From assembly GCF_000336575.1 (NCBI RefSeq), contig NZ_AOPO01000001.1, forward strand, positions 620,001 through 684,000: a stretch of 64,000 nt of DNA, in the 5' to 3' direction. Below the pieces are notes generated by a model, which ran no database searches, was not told the DNA's origin, and worked only from the letters and a program-made list of their open reading frames with translations. Positions 53,179-63,829 of this stretch are shown piece after piece; position 1 is the first letter of the stretch; every line of letters begins with the position of its first letter. The position numbers were made by a program, and so were the translations under genes. This DNA comes from Vreelandella titanicae BH1. GTDB taxonomy: Bacteria > Pseudomonadota > Gammaproteobacteria > Pseudomonadales > Halomonadaceae.

Positions 53179-55049
53179 ATGCTATCTACCCTCCGAGCAC
53201 GCATCCTATTGGCCGCATTAGTGGCGATTACCCTCGCCCTGGTGATTAACGGCGTTGCCAGTTACACCACCGTAAAACACCATAATAGCCAGCAAATAAC
53301 GCGCAATCTTAGCGCCGTGGTTAACGGTAATACGCAAGCTATCAACGAGTGGTTTAACGCACGCTATACCATGCTTTCCAGCATGGATGATGCAGCCAAT
53401 AGCGATGAGCCACTTGCCGCACTTCGACAACTGGCTGGCTCAGGCAGCTTTATGACAGCCTACATTGCTTATCCTTCCACACCAGACGCTATTTTTTCCG
53501 ATGGATGGCAGCCCCCCAGCGATTACGACCCGCGTCAGCGGCCCTGGTACCAAGGCGCAGCCGAAGCGCAAGAGACCATTATTACGGCACCTTACACTGA
53601 TGCCCAAACGGGGGCTTAATCGTTACCTTTGCACGCCCTTTCTACCGTAATGGGCAGCTGGCCGCAGTCATTGGTGCGGATATTACTATTGAGGATGTGA
53701 TCGAAATTGTTACCGGCATTGCCCCTACGCCGTCCAGTTTCGGCTTTTTAACCACTGAAGACGGCACCCTGATCGCGCATCCTGACGCTGACATGACGCT
53801 CGAACCTTCCACACGTTTGAGCGATGAACTGACCAACACCCGGCTTAGCGAAATCGCCCAAGCCGATGAACCCCAATCGCTTTCACTGCAAAACAGCGAT
53901 ACGTTGCTGATGGGCAATAACGTGGGTGGTAGCAGTGGCTGGCAGTTGATTGTGGCACTGGACGAACACGAGGCAACAGCGGGCCTGCGCGCCATCGCCA
54001 CTACATCGATAGTCACGCTGCTGATTGTGGCCGCAATCACGGCAGTGGTCTTCGGTTTGCTGCTTTCTCTGCTGCTACGCCGCTTGCTGGGAGTTCGTAA
54101 TGCGATGGATGATATCGCATCGGGAGAGGGCGATTTAACCCGACGCTTGCCCGAAGAGGGTAATGATGAAGTCACTCAAATTGCCAAGGCCTTCAACCGT
54201 TTCGTAGGTAAAATGGAGGCCGTATTAATTGATGTACGCACCAGCAGTGAATCTGTTCACCACGCGGCCAATGAGATCGCCATGGGTGGTCAGGACTTAT
54301 CCCGTCGCACCGATAACGCTGCCGCTAGCCTGCAGCAGACCTCTGCATCGATCGAGGAAATCACCAGCACGGTTCAACACACGGCTGCATCCGCAAAAGA
54401 AGCCAACAAGCTCTCCCAAACCGCCTCAGAGGTAGCCAACGAAGGTGGGAAGGTTGTAGCAAATGTGGTTACCACCATGGAAGACATTACCCACGCCTCC
54501 GATAAAATCGGTGAAATCGTCACGTTAATGAACAGCATCTCTTTCCAGACCAACCTGCTGGCGCTTAACGCGTCGGTGGAAGCTGCCCGCGCTGGCGAGC
54601 ATGGCCGTGGTTTTGCCGTGGTGGCCGACGAAGTACGCAAGCTGGCTGGGCGTAGCAGTGATGCCGCCAACGATATTCAAAAGCTGATTGAGGACTCTCA
54701 AACCAAGGTTAACAATGGCACCACTTTAGTGCGTAATGCGGGATCTACCATGCAAGACATCGTCGCGCATATTACCCGCGTTACCGATGTTTTGGAGGAG
54801 ATCAATGCGGCCACCAGCGAGCAAAGCGATGGCATCAATCAGGTCAACATTGCCGTCGCAGAACTGGATCGCATGACTCAGGAAAACGCGGCCATGGTGG
54901 AAGAGTCCACGACCGCCGCCGAGCAGCTAAAAGAACAGGCCGATCATCTGGCAGGCACTATCAGTAGTTTTAAGCTGTCTCACGCCGCGGCACCTGCCCT
55001 GCAAGTGCAGTACCAAGCACATGACAACCGCCGCCATCACATTACTTAA
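53179..55049 (+). pseudogene. Methyl-accepting chemotaxis protein with dCache amino-acid sensor, frameshifted
   Basis: Receptor of about 623 residues if repaired, now in two frames. The first part (53179-53619) gives a membrane helix and half the dCache sensor up to DAQTG, then a stop. The second frame continues from about 53616 with [20 protein letters not shown]. One missing G in the GGGGG run at 53610-53614 explains the break; with six G it would read T-G-G-L-I-V-T. The intact third receptor continues through this point. The amino-acid signature is kept (Y116, R121, W123, Y124, D141). HAMP and signalling domains follow, nearly identical to the third receptor. It may be a true pseudogene, a phase-variable gene or a sequencing error. 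Confidence 0.85.
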
Positions 55050-55060
55050 GGGGTAACGCT

Positions 55061-57169
55061 ATGCATTTTCGTTCGTTACGCTCTTTTGTCGTCGCACTTG
55101 CGGGCCCTTGCTTGCTCGCGATTGTGGCTGCGCTAGTCATCTATAACTTGGTCGCCGCGGCCCGCACCCAGCAAACGGTGAATGAGCATACCGGCGCATT
55201 GATGGAAAGTGCATTGAATGCGCGCTTGGATGCCATTGCCGAAGCAGAGGGCGGGCGTATTCAGCGCGAACTCAACAATGCCATGACTATCGCCAATCAA
55301 TTGGCGACTACTAATGCTTTGATGGGTATGGAGGATGAAGAGGGGCGCCGCTCGCTTTACCTGAACCGCCGCGAACTATCTAACTTAGTGCGCCAAACTG
55401 TGGCCGACAACCCGACACTGCTGGATGCATTTATCGGCTGGGAGCCCAATGCGTTTGGTGACGACGCACGATATGCAGGAGATGAGCGCTATGGCCATGA
55501 CGGTAGCGGTCGCTTTATGCCCTGGTGGTACCGCACCGAGGATGAAACGCTAGAAGTGCTGCCGCTGGGAGATACCATGGAGAGTGAAGAACGCCTTCCC
55601 AGCGGCGTTCGGGAAGGCGAATACTATCTTTGCCCTCGTGAAACCCTAGTTCCCTGCATTATCGATCCGGCGGCTTATGACTATGGCGGCGAGACGCAAC
55701 TGGTCACTTCGTTTAACGCCCCCATTTTGGTGGATGGCGAGTTTCGTGGCGTTGCGGGGGTAGACCTCTCCCTTAACTTTATCCAAACCCTGCTAAGCGA
55801 TGCCAACCAAGCGCTATACGAAGGCGCTGGGCGCATGGCTCTCGTCGCGGGAAGTGGGGGGCTAGTCGCCGACACGGCAGGCGTAGAGAGTCTGGGCTCG
55901 CCTGCCAGTGACTCCCTTAGCAGTACAATTCTCGCGGGCATCCGAGAGGCATCAGAGCAAGGTAGCCTGCAAAGCAGCGTTAACGATGGTCTACTGCAGC
56001 GCTATCAGCCTATTACCATTGGCGATACTCGCCTCCCCTGGGTGTTGGTACTCCAGCTCCCTGAAGACGTAGCGCTTGCGGAGTTAGGCGAGCTGCAAGC
56101 AGTTCTCAGCGAGCAGCGCCAGCAAAATACGCTGGGCATGACGGTAGTAGGGCTACTTCTGGCAGCATTGGGGGTGGCAGCGCTATGGTGGATTGGCGGG
56201 CGAATCGCACGGCCTCTTAAGCGGCTTGCAAGCCGCATGGCAGAGATTGCTTCAGGCCATGGTGACCTTACCCAACGTCTACCGGTGCATGGGCGAGATG
56301 AAAGTGCCGCGGTAGCTGAGCAGTTCAATGCCTTTGCAGAAAAAATTCAGGTTATTCTGCTGGATGTGCGCCGTAGTAGTGAAGCCGTCAACCACGCGGC
56401 TAATGAAATTACTCAAGGTGGCCACGACCTCTCACGGCGCACTGAACAGGCCGCTGCCAGCCTGCAGCAAACCTCCTCTGCGATGGAAGAAATCAGCAGC
56501 ACCGTTAGCCATACCACTCACGCCTCGCAAGAAGCCAGTGGGCTTTCACAAACCGCCTCGCAGTTAGCCTCGCGTACCGACAGCGCGTTTGAGCAAGTCG
56601 TGGCAACGATGGATGATATTCGATCCAATTCCGATGAAATTCAGGCCATCGTGACCGTCATCGACGGCATCGCCTTTCAGACTAACCTGCTTGCCCTGAA
56701 TGCTTCTGTGGAAGCCGCCCGGGCTGGCGAACACGGTCGTGGGTTTGCCGTGGTCGCCGACGAAGTTCGCAAATTAGCCTCTCGCAGTAGCGAAGCCGCC
56801 AAGGATATCCGCCAGCGTATTAATACTTCGGCTGGCAAGGTTGAAAGCGGTACCCAAATGGTTCGAGATGCGGAGTCGGCAATGCACGAATTAGCAGAAA
56901 GCGTCACGCGGGTAACGCAAATGTTGGGAGATATCAGTACGGCCGCTCGAGAACAAAGCGAGGGCATTAGCCAGGTGAGCATTGCCGTCACCGACCTAGA
57001 CCAAATGACCCAGCAAAACGCCGCGCTTGTGGAGGAGTCGACGACCGCCGCTGAACAGCTAAACGATCAGGCGGATAGGCTCGCTGCGCTGGTAGGCGGC
57101 TTTACACTTGAGCCAAAAAACGCCCCTAGCAACCATCAGTTGCCTGCTCCCGAATTGACTGAGCGATAA
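55061..57169 (+). CDS. Methyl-accepting chemotaxis protein with large dCache sensor
   Basis: Chemoreceptor of 702 residues. A membrane helix (about 8-30) leads to a large periplasmic dCache domain (about 35-345) with RFMPWWYR and [10 protein letters not shown], then a second helix (about 355-378), HAMP (to about 430) and the signalling domain. The hairpin tip is [25 protein letters not shown]. The sensor lacks the exact Y-x4-R-x-WY amino-acid motif of its neighbours, so its ligand probably differs. It starts 11 bp after the first receptor and is likely cotranscribed with it. No C-terminal CheR-tethering pentapeptide is visible. Confidence 0.92.
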   Translation: MHFRSLRSFVVALAGPCLLAIVAALVIYNLVAAARTQQTVNEHTGALMESALNARLDAIAEAEGGRIQRELNNAMTIANQLATTNALMGMEDEEGRRSLYLNRRELSNLVRQTVADNPTLLDAFIGWEPNAFGDDARYAGDERYGHDGSGRFMPWWYRTEDETLEVLPLGDTMESEERLPSGVREGEYYLCPRETLVPCIIDPAAYDYGGETQLVTSFNAPILVDGEFRGVAGVDLSLNFIQTLLSDANQALYEGAGRMALVAGSGGLVADTAGVESLGSPASDSLSSTILAGIREASEQGSLQSSVNDGLLQRYQPITIGDTRLPWVLVLQLPEDVALAELGELQAVLSEQRQQNTLGMTVVGLLLAALGVAALWWIGGRIARPLKRLASRMAEIASGHGDLTQRLPVHGRDESAAVAEQFNAFAEKIQVILLDVRRSSEAVNHAANEITQGGHDLSRRTEQAAASLQQTSSAMEEISSTVSHTTHASQEASGLSQTASQLASRTDSAFEQVVATMDDIRSNSDEIQAIVTVIDGIAFQTNLLALNASVEAARAGEHGRGFAVVADEVRKLASRSSEAAKDIRQRINTSAGKVESGTQMVRDAESAMHELAESVTRVTQMLGDISTAAREQSEGISQVSIAVTDLDQMTQQNAALVEESTTAAEQLNDQADRLAALVGGFTLEPKNAPSNHQLPAPELTER

Positions 57170-57173
57170 ACGC

Positions 57174-57200
57174 TTAAGGAATCGGCGGCAGCGCTATATC
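57174..57200 (-). pseudogene. Fossil of the 3' end of finR
   Basis: These 27 bp match the last nine codons of the downstream LysR gene (59283-59309, encoding DIALPPIP and the stop) at 26 of 27 positions. No other part of that gene is present. It sits four bases after the stop of the second receptor, just as the intact finR end sits right after the third receptor. This suggests that the third receptor, or a receptor plus finR end, arose by duplication. Confidence 0.7.
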
Positions 57201-57207
57201 CTACCTA

Positions 57208-57232
57208 TAGGGGCCTCTTTTTGAGGCCCCTA
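57208..57232 (+). terminator. Hairpin after the second chemoreceptor
   Basis: TAGGGGCCTC and GAGGCCCCTA form a perfect 10-bp stem with a TTTTT loop. It lacks a 3' T-tract, so it is a likely but not certain terminator. Confidence 0.65.
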
Positions 57233-57322
57233 CTCCGTTATCCATCCCACGTTAATTCGGTTTACTCCAGCGCGTATCTTTTCCCTTGCGAACCTCTAGC
57301 TACACGAACTGACGCATACGCC

Positions 57323-57349
57323 TAAAGTTGTATCTATCGGTGCCGATAG
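57323..57349 (+). promoter_or_regulatory. Sigma-28 promoter of the third chemoreceptor
   Basis: TAAA-N15-GCCGATAG with exact spacing, the same form as the promoter of the first receptor. The start point is about 60 nt before the receptor start codon. Confidence 0.85.
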
Positions 57350-57421
57350 CATGACAGCAGATATTACTTACCAAGCGGTCAACGTCTGACCTTATTTTCC
57401 CTGAATAGCGAGACTTTCTTA

Positions 57422-59278
57422 ATGCTGTCGTCCCTACGCTTGCGCATCCTGATGATCACGTTGGTGGTCATCACACTGGCTCTGATCATCAACGCCTCCG
57501 TAAGCTATCTGACCTTGCAGGCTCACAATGAGCAGCAGATAACTCGGCAACAGGCCTCCATCGTACAGGGTAACGCCCTGGCCATTGAGGAATGGGTATC
57601 TGCCCGTGCCGCTATGTTGGAAGCTGCTCGCGCGCCCGTGCTCGATAATGCTCCTCTTGAGCCGCTAAAACAGTTAGCCGATTCAGGCGGATTCATAGCG
57701 GCCTTTTATGGCCAAACCGATGGCAGCCATCTTTCTTCCGATGGCTGGATACCACCCAATGACTATGACCCACGCCAGCGCGACTGGTACCAGGCAGCTA
57801 TGGATGAGGATAGCACTATCGTCTCGCTGCCCTATGTGGATGCCAACAGCAATCGCTTGGTGGTTACCTTCGCTACACCGGTCAAGCGTGAGGGTCGCCT
57901 GTATGGCGTGGTCGGCGGAGATGTAGCGATCGATAATCTGGTCAATCAGGTCAACGCTATTCAACCAACGCCCTCGAGTTTCGCTTTTCTGAGCAGTGGC
58001 GGCGAGACGCTGATCGCGCATCCTGATACAGCGCTGACGCTCAAACCCTTGAGCCAGGTCAGCGAGACCTTGACCCCTGCCGTTCTCGAACGGTTGAGCG
58101 CTACAAGAGACGCCTGGGAGCCTATCCAGGTCGACGGCCAAACCAAACGGCTATCGGCCTCCCCCATCGCCGGTACCGATTGGGAACTTGGCGTGGCGCT
58201 AGATGAATATGAAGCGACTGCCGGCCTGCGCGCCATTCTCCACTCTTCACTGATCACGCTGCTGGTTATTATCGCCGTGACGGCTCTGTTGCTCAGCCTA
58301 TGGCTCAAACGAACCTTCGCCGGTCTCGAACGGGCACGGGATGCCCTAGATGACATCGCTAGCGGCGAGGGCGACCTGACCCGCCGACTACCGGAGCAAG
58401 GCCGCGATGAAGTAGCCCAGATAAGCGGCGCCTTCAACCGCTTCGTGAGCAAAATGGAAGCGGTATTAATCGATGTACGCACCAGCAGCGAGTCGGTTCA
58501 CCACGCTGCCAATGAGATCGCGATGGGTGGCCAGGATTTATCCCGTCGCACCGATAACGCCGCCGCTAGCCTGCAGCAAACGTCTGCTTCGATTGAAGAG
58601 ATTACCAGTACGGTTCAACACACGGCGGCGTCCGCCAAAGAAGCCAACAAGCTTTCTCAGACCGCCTCAGAGGTCGCCAACGAAGGCGGGAAGGTTGTCG
58701 CAAACGTCGTGACCACCATGGAAGACATTACTCACGCGTCGGATAAGATCGGTGAAATCGTCACCTTAATGAACAGCATCTCGTTCCAGACCAACCTGCT
58801 GGCGCTCAACGCCTCAGTGGAAGCCGCCCGGGCGGGTGAGCATGGTCGCGGCTTTGCCGTGGTGGCCGATGAGGTACGTAAGCTGGCCGGGCGCAGCAGT
58901 GAAGCGGCCAACGATATCCAGAAACTGATTGAAGATTCCCAAAGCAAGGTCAATAACGGCACCACGCTCGTGCGCAACGCTGGCGCCACCATGCAGGATA
59001 TCGTCGCGCACATTACCCGTGTGACCGATGTCCTCGAAGAGATCAATGCGGCCACCAGCGAGCAAAGCGAGGGCATTAATCAAGTCAACATCGCTGTTGC
59101 AGAGCTGGATCGCATGACTCAGGAGAACGCGGCCATGGTGGAAGAGTCCACGACCGCTGCTGAGCAGTTGAAAGAGCAGGCCGACCATTTAGCGGTCACC
59201 ATAGGCAGCTTCAAGCTGTCTCAACACCCACCGGCTCCGCTCACGTTAAAGTCCACCCAAGCGTTGCCATCGTTCTGA
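57422..59278 (+). CDS. Methyl-accepting chemotaxis protein with amino-acid-binding dCache sensor
   Basis: Intact chemoreceptor of 618 residues: membrane helix (about 8-30), periplasmic dCache sensor (about 35-275), second helix (about 280-300), HAMP and signalling domain. The sensor has Y115, R120, W122, Y123, D140 and D167 in [14 protein letters not shown] and GGDVAID, matching the amino-acid motif of Pseudomonas PctA (offset by six), so an L-amino-acid ligand is predicted. Its signalling half differs from the first receptor at only about six of 250 residues, whereas the sensors differ widely. It has its own sigma-28 promoter. The stop is 4 bp from the finR stop, convergent. Confidence 0.93.
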   Translation: MLSSLRLRILMITLVVITLALIINASVSYLTLQAHNEQQITRQQASIVQGNALAIEEWVSARAAMLEAARAPVLDNAPLEPLKQLADSGGFIAAFYGQTDGSHLSSDGWIPPNDYDPRQRDWYQAAMDEDSTIVSLPYVDANSNRLVVTFATPVKREGRLYGVVGGDVAIDNLVNQVNAIQPTPSSFAFLSSGGETLIAHPDTALTLKPLSQVSETLTPAVLERLSATRDAWEPIQVDGQTKRLSASPIAGTDWELGVALDEYEATAGLRAILHSSLITLLVIIAVTALLLSLWLKRTFAGLERARDALDDIASGEGDLTRRLPEQGRDEVAQISGAFNRFVSKMEAVLIDVRTSSESVHHAANEIAMGGQDLSRRTDNAAASLQQTSASIEEITSTVQHTAASAKEANKLSQTASEVANEGGKVVANVVTTMEDITHASDKIGEIVTLMNSISFQTNLLALNASVEAARAGEHGRGFAVVADEVRKLAGRSSEAANDIQKLIEDSQSKVNNGTTLVRNAGATMQDIVAHITRVTDVLEEINAATSEQSEGINQVNIAVAELDRMTQENAAMVEESTTAAEQLKEQADHLAVTIGSFKLSQHPPAPLTLKSTQALPSF

Positions 59279-59282
59279 GGAA

Positions 59283-60209
59283 TTAAGGAATCGGCGGTAG
59301 CGCTATATCATCACTGCGCTTGGCCCCGGCAGTCATTTCACGGCACAGACGCAGGAATTCGCGCACGCCGGTGGTGAGGTATTTATGCCGGTGCCAAATA
59401 AACGTAAACTGACGCTTTAGATCCAACTCCGGCGTAGGCAGCGGCACCAAGCTGCCGCGCCGGAAGGCATCTCGCAGTGCCAGGCGCGAGACACAGCCAA
59501 TCCCCAGCCCTGACTCCACGGCACGCTTAATACCTTCCGTATGCTCTAGCTCTAGCAGGGTGTTAAACCGGCTGCGGCGGTGGCGCGCGGCATGCTCCAG
59601 AGTCATGCGGGTGCCAGAGCCCTCTTCGCGCATAATCCAGTCCTCACGCAGCAGCTGTTCAAGTTCAAGGTGCTCGCGGCCTGCCAGTGGGTGTCGCGGC
59701 GAGCAAAACACGCACAGCTCATCTTCCACCCAGGGTTGGCTGATGATCATGTCATCGTCGCACTGCCCCTCGATCAAGCCTAAATCCAGCGAGTGCTGGC
59801 GCACGCCTTCGATAATATGGCGCGTATTGCGCACTGCCAAGCGCACCCGGCTACCGGGGTGGCGCTGCATAAAATCGCTGATCAGCAGCGTGGCCAGGTA
59901 GTTGCCAATGGTCAGCGTAGCCCCTACATCCAGCGACCCAACCCCTTTCTGGCCACGTAGAAGCTCTTCAATCTCTTCGCCGCGATCCAGCAGCGCCACC
60001 GCTTTGGGCAACAGCTGAAAACCCAGTGCGTTAAGTTTTAAGCGTTTACCAATCCGATCCAGCAGTTGGCAGTCGAACTGCCGCTCAAGCTCCGCAAGCG
60101 CCGTGCTGGTTGCCGACTGAGACATGGCCAGCGCCCGCGCCGCATGGGAGACGCTCTCATGCTGAGCAACCGCCACAAAGACTTCCAACTGCCGCAGGGT
60201 GTAGTGCAT
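59283..60209 (-). CDS. finR: LysR-family regulator (FinR-like)
   Basis: DNA-binding regulator of 308 residues. The N-terminal helix-turn-helix (about 1-60) has ESVSHAARALAMSQSATSTAL, and the C-terminal effector domain has the GATLTIGNYLATLLI and EGIKRAVESGLGIGCVS stretches. It is divergent from the ferredoxin-NADP reductase gene; in pseudomonads the same arrangement is FinR controlling fprA under redox stress. That assignment comes from synteny and family, so it is likely but not proven. A palindrome in the shared promoter is a candidate operator. Confidence 0.85.
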   Translation of the reverse strand: MHYTLRQLEVFVAVAQHESVSHAARALAMSQSATSTALAELERQFDCQLLDRIGKRLKLNALGFQLLPKAVALLDRGEEIEELLRGQKGVGSLDVGATLTIGNYLATLLISDFMQRHPGSRVRLAVRNTRHIIEGVRQHSLDLGLIEGQCDDDMIISQPWVEDELCVFCSPRHPLAGREHLELEQLLREDWIMREEGSGTRMTLEHAARHRRSRFNTLLELEHTEGIKRAVESGLGIGCVSRLALRDAFRRGSLVPLPTPELDLKRQFTFIWHRHKYLTTGVREFLRLCREMTAGAKRSDDIALPPIP

Positions 60210-60246
60210 AGAGTCTGACCTTTATTTGATCTATATCTATTTTTCA

Positions 60247-60259
60247 GATAACCGTTATC
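60247..60259. promoter_or_regulatory. Candidate LysR-type operator between finR and fpr
   Basis: GATAAC-C-GTTATC is a perfect interrupted palindrome in the AT-rich 180-bp divergent promoter region. LysR proteins commonly bind such sites with T-N11-A form near their own promoter. Confidence 0.45.
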
Positions 60260-60389
60260 AATATAATTCGCTTAACAGATATACCACCCTTTGCTTAGAC
60301 TTGCTGGCAACATATTTAATCATTTTTATTCTTTTTAAGAATATGACCGATGCGGACTAGCGCCAGCATCGACTAATGGAGAAAACGGC

Positions 60390-61166
60390 ATGAGTAAGTT
60401 TGCTCTGGAAGAAGTGCTTAGCGTCCATCACTGGAACGATACCCTGTTCAGCTTCCGCACCACCCGCGAGCGCAGCCTGCGTTTCAAAACCGGTCAGTTC
60501 GTGATGATTGGTTTGGAAGTGAACGGCAAGCCGCTGATGCGCGCTTACTCCATTGCCAGCCCCAACTACGAAGACCACCTTGAGTTCTTCAGCATTAAAG
60601 TACCCGACGGCCCGCTCACTTCACGCCTTCAGCACCTGAAAGTAGGCGATCAGATCATGGTTAGCCGCAAGCCCACCGGCACGCTGGTATGCGATGACCT
60701 ACTGCCGGGCCGCAACCTCTACATGCTCTCCACCGGTACCGGCTTGGCGCCGTTTATGAGCCTGATCCAGGATCCTGAAGTGTACGAGCGCTTCGAGAAG
60801 GTAGTGCTGGTTCACGGTGTGCGGGAAGTTTCTGAATTGGCCTACGCCGACTTTATCACCAAAGAGCTGCCAGCCCATGAATACCTGGGTGAAGACATCG
60901 CTGAAAAGCTGGTCTACTACCCCACCGTTACTCGGGAGGAGTTCCACACCATGGGGCGCCTAACCGACCATATCCGTACGGGCAAGCTGTTTGAAGACAC
61001 CGGCCTGCCGCCCATTGATCCGCGCCAGGATCGCGCGATGATCTGCGGCAGCCCCGCCATGCTGGACGATACCAGCGCGCTACTTGACGAGCTGGGTCTG
61101 AATATCTCGCCGCGCATGGGCGAGCCGGGCGACTACGTCATCGAGCGTGCGTTTGTCGAGAAGTAA
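60390..61166 (+). CDS. fpr: Ferredoxin/flavodoxin-NADP+ reductase Fpr
   Basis: FAD enzyme that exchanges electrons between NADPH and ferredoxin or flavodoxin, 258 residues. The flavin-binding segment is MRAYSIASPNYEDHLEFFS near residue 50 with GPLTSRLQHLKVGD after it; the NADP part has LSTGTGLAPFMSLIQ near residue 113 and CGSPAMLDD near residue 215. The C-terminal FVEK is typical of bacterial (subclass I) Fpr. GGAG lies eight bases before the ATG. Confidence 0.94.
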   Translation: MSKFALEEVLSVHHWNDTLFSFRTTRERSLRFKTGQFVMIGLEVNGKPLMRAYSIASPNYEDHLEFFSIKVPDGPLTSRLQHLKVGDQIMVSRKPTGTLVCDDLLPGRNLYMLSTGTGLAPFMSLIQDPEVYERFEKVVLVHGVREVSELAYADFITKELPAHEYLGEDIAEKLVYYPTVTREEFHTMGRLTDHIRTGKLFEDTGLPPIDPRQDRAMICGSPAMLDDTSALLDELGLNISPRMGEPGDYVIERAFVEK

Positions 61167-61173
61167 TCGTTGT

Positions 61174-61302
61174 GTGAAGGGTGAAGGGTGAAGGGTGAAT
61201 AGAAAATTGTCACCATCGCCTTATGAGTAAAGCCCCTGGGGAGAGCATCCACAGGGGCTTTGTCTACTCGGCACTACTTACCATTCACACCTTACCCTTC
61301 AC
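61174..61302. repeat. GTGAAGG 7-bp tandem repeat and distant inverted copy
   Basis: GTGAAGG occurs three times in tandem from 61174 with a partial fourth copy (GTGAAT). A related sequence, GTGAAGGGTAAGGTGTGAAT, lies on the opposite strand at 61283-61302. The two copies flank the fpr/glnK terminator and could pair to form a long stem. Confidence 0.55.
61229..61261. terminator. Bidirectional terminator between fpr and the second PII gene
   Basis: A perfect 10-bp stem, AAAGCCCCTG with CAGGGGCTTT, encloses a 13-nt loop. Both genes converge on it. Confidence 0.8.
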
Positions 61303-61304
61303 CG

Positions 61305-61715
<411 letters not shown>

Positions 61716-61750
61716 CTAACTACCAGCATACACCGCTATCGGCAGAGAAT

Positions 61751-61777
61751 AAAAAAGCCTCCCACTAAGGGGAGGCT
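61751..61777 (-). terminator. Intrinsic terminator of amtB
   Basis: AGCCTCCC and GGGAGGCT form an 8-bp stem with a 6-nt loop, followed on the minus strand by six U residues. Confidence 0.88.
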
Positions 61778-61813
61778 AGAAGGAGCACGCCAGCTCACTA
61801 GGTCAGCATTAAG

Positions 61814-61873
61814 TTATTTCTTAATGCCACTGTTTATTTCTTAATACCGCTGTTTATTTCTTAATGCCAAATT
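61814..61873. repeat. Three 20-bp tandem repeats over the 3' end of amtB
   Basis: Units start TTATTTCTTAATGCCAC, TTATTTCTTAATACCGC and TTATTTCTTAATGCCAA on the plus strand. The third contains the amtB stop codon and last codons; the other two are extra copies in the 3' untranslated region. The unit is not a multiple of three. Confidence 0.8.
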
Positions 61874-63101
61874 CGGGATAGGCTTCGAGACCGCACTCAG
61901 CGATATCCACGCCTTCATACTCTTCTTCTTCGCTAACCCGGATGCCCATGATGGCTTTCAGGATGAGCCATACCACCAGGCTGGCCAGGAATACCCAAGC
62001 GAAGATACCTACGATACCGATGATCTGGGCACCGAATGATGCGCCGTCATTGTTCAGCGGCACTGCCAGCACGCCCCAGATACCGACAACACCGTGAACC
62101 GAGATCGCGCCGACCGGATCATCCAGCTTCACTTTATCGAGGGTGACGATGGCTGCGACCACGATGATGCCGCCAATTGCGCCGATAATGGTAGCGCTCA
62201 GTGCGGTCGGAGAGAGCGGATCAGCGGTGATAGCCACTAGGCCAGCCAGGGCACCGTTCAATGCCATGGTCAGGTCAGCTTTGCGGAACCACAGTTTGGC
62301 CAAGATCAGTGCCGCAATCACACCACCCGCCGCTGCTGCATTAGTGTTTACAAACACCTGAGCCACGTTGTTAGCAGAATCGACAGCCGCAAGTTTAAGC
62401 TCGGAACCGCCATTGAAACCGAACCAGCCCATCCACAGAATGAAGGTACCCAGCGTTGCCAGCGGCATGTTGGCACCGGGAATAGCGTGGATAGAACCGT
62501 CTTTACCGTATTTACCTTTACGTGGGCCTAGCACGATCACACCCGCTAACGCAGCCGCCGCACCGGCAAGGTGCACAATGCCGGAACCCGCATAGTCAGA
62601 GTAGCCCACTTCAGACAACCAGCCGCCACCCCAAGTCCAGTAGCCAGACACCGGATAGATAAACGCGGTCATTACCACAGCAAAGGCCAGGAATGCCCAC
62701 AGTTTCATACGCTCAGCGACGGCACCCGACACAATTGACATGGCGGTTGCCACGAACACGACTTGGAAGAAGAAGTCAGAACGCATGGAGTAGTAGGGCG
62801 CGTCATCGCCGCCTGCGGTAACCGCATCCACACTGTTTTCAGCGCCAATCAAGAAGCCCAGATTGGGCAGGAAGCCGCCAGCGCTACTGGAGTACATGAT
62901 GTAGTAGCCCACCAGCAGATACATGGTGCAGGCAATGGCAAACAGCGCGATATTCTTGGTCAGGATCTCAGCGGTGTTTTTGGAGCGTACTAAGCCCGCC
63001 TCTAACATGGAGAAGCCTGCCGCCATCCACATGACGAGCACACCGCAAATTAGAAAGTAGAACGTATCGAGCGCGTAGCTCAGATCAGTCAACTCATTCA
63101 T
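61854..63101 (-). CDS. amtB: Ammonium transporter AmtB
   Basis: Trimeric inner-membrane ammonium channel, 415 residues with eleven hydrophobic helices. Conserved features include MLEAGLVRSKNT near residue 33, GSGIVHLAGAAAALAG with the first pore histidine near 170, GWFGFNGGSE near 225 and SVHGVVGIWGVLAVP with the second pore histidine near 330. The cytoplasmic tail EEEEYEGVDIAECGLEAYPE is typical and follows the region that contacts GlnK. The gene lies 45 bp after the first PII gene, the usual glnK-amtB order. Confidence 0.95.
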   Translation of the reverse strand: MNELTDLSYALDTFYFLICGVLVMWMAAGFSMLEAGLVRSKNTAEILTKNIALFAIACTMYLLVGYYIMYSSSAGGFLPNLGFLIGAENSVDAVTAGGDDAPYYSMRSDFFFQVVFVATAMSIVSGAVAERMKLWAFLAFAVVMTAFIYPVSGYWTWGGGWLSEVGYSDYAGSGIVHLAGAAAALAGVIVLGPRKGKYGKDGSIHAIPGANMPLATLGTFILWMGWFGFNGGSELKLAAVDSANNVAQVFVNTNAAAAGGVIAALILAKLWFRKADLTMALNGALAGLVAITADPLSPTALSATIIGAIGGIIVVAAIVTLDKVKLDDPVGAISVHGVVGIWGVLAVPLNNDGASFGAQIIGIVGIFAWVFLASLVVWLILKAIMGIRVSEEEEYEGVDIAECGLEAYPEFGIKK

Positions 63102-63146
63102 TGTAAGTTCCCCGTTGAACTATAGAAATGATCCGAAAAAGCAGCG

Positions 63147-63593
<447 letters not shown>

Positions 63594-63674
63594 TTATAAG
63601 TCAGCCAATTAGCCGTCATCAAAAGTGCAGCTCAGAGCTAAATCTGAGCAAACCCATTCTCACACCACCGCTAT

Positions 63675-63693
63675 TGCACCAAAAAAGAGCGTA
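63675..63693. promoter_or_regulatory. NtrC-like box upstream of glnK
   Basis: TGCACCAAAAAAGAGCGTA closely resembles TGCACCAAAATAAAGCGCA upstream of urtA. It lies about 100 bp upstream of the sigma-54-like promoter. The 344-bp gap between glnK and ubiK holds these two sites and the ubiK ribosome site; an ORF crossing it is not supported. Confidence 0.45.
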
Positions 63694-63829
63694 AGCAAAA
63701 GTAGCCTGCTCTATTTCGATGCACACCCTGGGTTAAGCAGTAAAAGCACGCGATACATGCGAATTCGCCAACTGTTGCGTATCCTTACCGGTAAGCAATA
63801 TTTAAAGCAGGTTTATCTAGGAGAGAACG

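Noticed and set aside
53697..55049. Second half of the first chemoreceptor as an independent gene from an internal GTG
   Set aside because: It would begin within the sensor domain without the first membrane helix; a frameshift explains the pattern better.
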